From contig OZ176059.1 in the NCBI GenBank assembly GCA_964247055.1, positions 682,001-746,000 on the forward strand: a DNA stretch of 64,000 nucleotides. Reading direction: 5' to 3'. Of this stretch, positions 60,264-64,000 are shown piece by piece. Each line of letters begins with the position of its first letter. The stretch's first letter is position 1. The position numbers and the translations under genes are program-made. Origin of the DNA: Paragordius varius. Its lineage: Eukaryota > Nematomorpha. The notes under the pieces were generated by a model. That model searched no databases. It was not told the origin of the DNA and saw only the letters and a list, made by a program, of their open reading frames with translations.

Positions 60264-60472
60264 GCAGTATGAATAAATATAAATTGCTAAAAAGTAATTA
60301 TAATTATTGCCAAATAGTATACATATACAACAAAGGGGGCAGTATTATTGGCTTATAGTTATTTTTACACTTTTTACTATTATTAGCCAATAATTCTCTT
60401 TGCTACATATGCTATTTGGCAATAATATTAAATAACTTTATTTTATAGCAATGTATATTTACTCATACTGTA
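60264..60472. mobile_element. MITE family C
   Basis: Left GCAGTATGAATAAATATAAA, right TATTTACTCATACTGTAA; inverted arms, 209 bp. Confidence 0.65.
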
Positions 60473-60525
60473 ATTATACTTTCATGATACATTTTAAATT
60501 TGTTTTCGTTTTCAAAATAGATAAC

Positions 60526-60700
60526 CTTAAACAGCCATAGTATTAATATGGGATAATTGTTAACAAAATTTTGTTTCGCTAGAAACCATTTAAAAGATCC
60601 ATATATCCAATACCATACCATAATACCACCTAATAAGCCATACAATGCATATTTCAATTTTGCCCAAATCGATATTGCTAATTTAAAAATGGGGTGGGGG
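60526..60700 (-). CDS. Weak candidate exon of unknown gene (hydrophobic)
   Basis: Between an acceptor (TTTATTAG) and a donor (AAG|GTTATC) lie 58 open codons that include YALYGLLGGIMVWYWIYGSF, a TM-like segment rich in aromatic residues, with basic residues either side. I do not recognise it. No partner exon was found and it sits next to a MITE, so it may be chance. Confidence 0.2.
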
Positions 60701-62073
60701 CTAATAAATAACTCCAAAAGTAATATTTGATGTAAAAATCGTCTAATATAACGAAAAATAATAGCCTATCAATAACTGTATTGAAAACTTTGCCTGTAAT
60801 ATTTTCCAAAGAGTTTCTTGCGTTAAATGTACCATTTATTTTATTAGCTAGGTTTATTATTGTAAATTAATGGGCCAAAATTAAGAGTTAATGGATAAAA
60901 AATAAAAAATTAACCAATTTAGATAAGCCGAAATTATCCTTTTTTGATTAGTTTTGAAAATACTTTATGGAATCAAGCAGGAAGATTAAAGGTAAAAAAC
61001 GGGAAAATTATTTCAATTGTGTTGATTTATAGGATTTAGAAAAATGTGTAATTATCAGAAACATATAAGACTTTAAAAAATAGTATATTCTCCAATACTA
61101 AAAAATTAAGAGTGGCATTAATAAAGAGAGCCAAGCTAACTAAAAATATCTGATATAAAAAACATTACAATTGTAAAGTGGGAAACCTCGGGCCAATTAG
61201 TTGTAAACATGTTTATTAGATGTCAATAACCAAATATAATGATAATAAAATCAAAACAAAAATAAACATCAAAACTAATGTGATTAAATATATAGAAATG
61301 AATTTTACCTTAAAGCCGTCCTTATCATAACGTTTGTTTATATAATGCATACAGTAAAACATGTGTAGATTTGTACTATTTATATATATATATATAATAT
61401 GTGTACTGCTAAGAGGTATGATAATTTTTTACTTTGAATAAAAACAGTTGGTTTGGCAAAATTTTAATATTTTTTTAAAAAGGTATTTTATTATCTTAAT
61501 CGCTTAGATGTATCGATACACCGTTATTTATTTTCACTTAGAAGATTATCTTGATTTTGATTTTTTTAAATTTTCCCTTTACAGTATGTAAATTATTTTA
61601 TCTTCTGTTAATTTGCTTTAGTTCACCAGGGTACTTTTAATACCTAAATATCAATAACTGATTATGCGGAAAATTCATAAATTTGAAAATACAAATTATA
61701 CATATTAAAGTTTAATTAGAAGTTGATTCTAAAAATTTTTTCATTTAATATGTTAACTGCAAATTAAAATTTTAAATATCCTTAAATATAATATAAGCTT
61801 TTTTTACGTGCATTCAAAAAATATCTAACATTTTATGACTTCATTTTTTTCTTAATTGACATATTGGAATAGTTTTCTATCCCAGAGCTCATTGTAAATT
61901 AACTTGCTTTCAAAGATATTTTTGTTAAAATTTAATTATGTACTATACACATATATTTGATAGAGGCTTATATTTTTGTTTTGTCACTTTAGAGTCTGAA
62001 ATTGGGAGAAAACCACGATCTACACATACAGTTGATATAAAAATAAAATATATATCAAGTCTTAGCTGGTAGG

Positions 62074-62430
62074 ATGAGCCAAGTTTTTAAGGGATTATTT
62101 ACATTTTTAATTAAGACCGGAAATCTAACTACAGAAATAAAGCCTAAATCAAACATCCTGGAGATTATTTTAAAAAGAAAGTTAACATATTTTGGTCATG
62201 TCATGCGATCGAATTCTCAAGAGAAAGATACAATGTTTGGAAAGATAGAAGGACAAAGGAAACAAGGCCGACCACCGATGAGGTGGTTGGATATGATAAA
62301 AGAGGAGACTAAAATGACATTAAACGAACTCAATCTAGCGGTGAAAGATAGAAGAAAATGGAAAAAATAGTTAAAATTATATCCAAAAAGTCGTTTACGA
62401 CTTAGGAATAACCAACCAACCAACCATAAT
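62074..62430 (+). mobile_element. LINE 3' end fragment (reverse transcriptase C-terminus)
   Basis: 99 codons read LKRKLTYFGHVMRSNSQEKD, then GQRKQGRPPMRWLDMIKEET and AVKDRRKWKK. That is the typical C-terminal end of non-LTR reverse transcriptases. A short tail follows, ending in (AACC)n at 62409-62425, a usual LINE 3' repeat. Upstream RT and endonuclease parts are missing, so this is a 5'-truncated dead copy. Confidence 0.8.
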
Positions 62431-64000
62431 GGGCTATTTGCCTGTTATAGCGATTTAAAAAATTAAAGAAAAAAAGGCTGGGAAAAAGTTAGAGATGAGG
62501 ATTTTTTTACATTTTTAGATTTGTTTAATATTTTTGTATAATGCGCTCATAAGGCTAATGAAAGCATATTTTTTAATTCTTAATATTTTGAATACTTTTT
62601 AAAATATTTTCAAATCGCAGAGATAAAAAATTTTACCAAAAAGTATGAACTGTTAACAATGTTTTTTTACCATTTTATGGCATTTTTTCCATATAAATAA
62701 CTTAAACGCATTTAGAGTGTTCAACAAAAATAATACCTGATAAAATAGATATATCCGTATATGAGAATGCACCCGATTATAATGAGATTTTTGGAAACTG
62801 GCACATTCGGATTATTAATAAAAATTTAGGTGGCTAAATACTTCACTCCAAAAAATATCATTAAATTTTTAATATATAATATAATACATATAAGGAAGAA
62901 AATAAAATTTTTAAATAAATTTAATTCCTAGTGTGGGCTCCAAACACTAAATTATTTGCCTAAAATGGGCTAGCACTTATAAAATAAACGCTAAAATGTT
63001 TTAATTTTGCTTTAATAATGATAGATTATCGCATCAAAAAATATTTTTAAAAATAAATGCACACTTTGTTAAGTTGATTTTTAGCAAAATTTGGTTATAG
63101 TTTACTTCATACTAATAATAACTTTTCCTAAAATAGTTCCATAATACTGTGCACTTATCAACTCAGAACTCTGATTAAAATTGTTGAATTATTATTAATC
63201 ACCCAAATTTGAAATCAAACGAACCTGCAATCAAAATTTTGAAGTGATAAAAATGTTCAGCATTGAATAACACAGCCAAAAATATCCTTATGAAAATATT
63301 ATAATAGAAAAATGTATCTGGATTATAATCGTTTTGGTTTTGTCATCGAGCGATTAAACATATTTTACATTTTTTCAGAGTGCTTCATTAGAGAATATGG
63401 CGAAATTTGCGCCATTTTTTTGATTTATAGATAAAAATTGCTTTATTTCACAATTATCACAAAAAATAAATATATAAAAAGCAAGCGATTATTTAAGATA
63501 AATTTTAATGCTCTGATAACTACCCATATAATTTAATAAAAAAATACATTATTAAATTTTGGAAATTCATCCATACAAATAAAATTTAATGTGATCTGTT
63601 GTTTAAACAAATTAAATATTTCATCAAATATTATTATATTTTTATTTTCACAACTACTAGATTTTCTTCTCTCTCTCAAATACTACCTTTAAATAAATAT
63701 ATAATTAAATGTATAAATTATTTATTTTTGACGGCACGACATATATTAAAAACAAAATTAATAATTTATTATATTGGTTTTCGTTTGGATTTCTTTACAT
63801 CCATTTATGATACGGTTGAATAATCATAAACTATGGTTGTATCATTAACTTTGATGGTAGTAAGGATTTCTGTGCATTTATATTAAATATTTATACAGTA
63901 AAATTTATAAAGATAACTCTGAAATATGTAAATTAACGGTTTAAAAAGTTTACAAACAAACTGAAAAGAATAAGTTTTAATCTTTATTAAATATATACAC

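Larger units (their letters stand above)
57889..64000. other. Upstream spacer of the cyclase gene
   Basis: No complete gene. It holds a 129-bp MITE (58383-58511), family C copies (58836-58930, 60264-60472), two hAT copies (59433-59708, 59815-60115), a weak exon-like hydrophobic stretch (60526-60700, minus) and a LINE 3' end (62074-62430). From 62.5 kb to the right edge I see only AT-rich sequence. Confidence 0.5.

Noticed and set aside
63599-63823. 74-codon open frame at the right edge
   Set aside because: AT-rich composition with no motif, no start context and no splice signals in a useful phase.

Overview
The window is a strongly AT-rich stretch of an animal nuclear genome with many introns. 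It holds three protein genes set in dense transposon-derived repeats. Exons were joined by hand using GT/AG borders and codon phase. All three models keep an open frame through every junction: 32 exons for the perlecan model, 10 for the collagen, 16 for the cyclase. Gene content points to an invertebrate, most likely an ecdysozoan: an UNC-52-type perlecan, a membrane-anchored collagen with a cuticle-collagen-like N-terminus and furin site, and an ADCY9/ACY-1 type adenylyl cyclase. A nematomorph (horsehair worm) would fit, but that is a guess; the sequence does not prove the phylum.

Layout. (1) 342-21160, plus strand: the 3' part of a perlecan gene, with laminin-EGF repeats, a laminin IV domain, more laminin-EGF repeats, seven Ig domains and a Ser/Asn/His-rich tail. 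The 5' part lies left of the window. No laminin-G domains follow. (2) 21161-27344: spacer with one decayed ex-coding stretch. (3) 27345-31521, plus strand: a 927-residue collagen. Its N-terminus resembles ecdysozoan cuticle collagens and its C-terminus resembles the sponge short-chain (spongin) collagen domain. (4) 31522-34948: spacer with repeats and one small exon-like TM segment at 34332-34429. Its phase matches the last perlecan donor, so the collagen gene may be nested in a perlecan intron. (5) 34949-57888, minus strand: a complete adenylyl cyclase of 2464 residues, far longer than human AC9 because of low-complexity insertions. It lies tail to tail with the collagen gene. (6) 57889-64000: upstream spacer with hAT copies, MITEs and a LINE 3' end.

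The genes are not an operon. Two encode extracellular matrix and one encodes a cAMP-producing membrane enzyme. The repeats are mostly short inverted-repeat elements (MITEs) in two groups. One group has ACAGT termini beside TA; the other starts TATACCATTT. There are also hAT copies with 8-bp target duplications, a 988-bp element with GGGTGGGG ends, and two LINE 3' fragments. I saw no rRNA, tRNA, CRISPR, retrovirus or LTR element.
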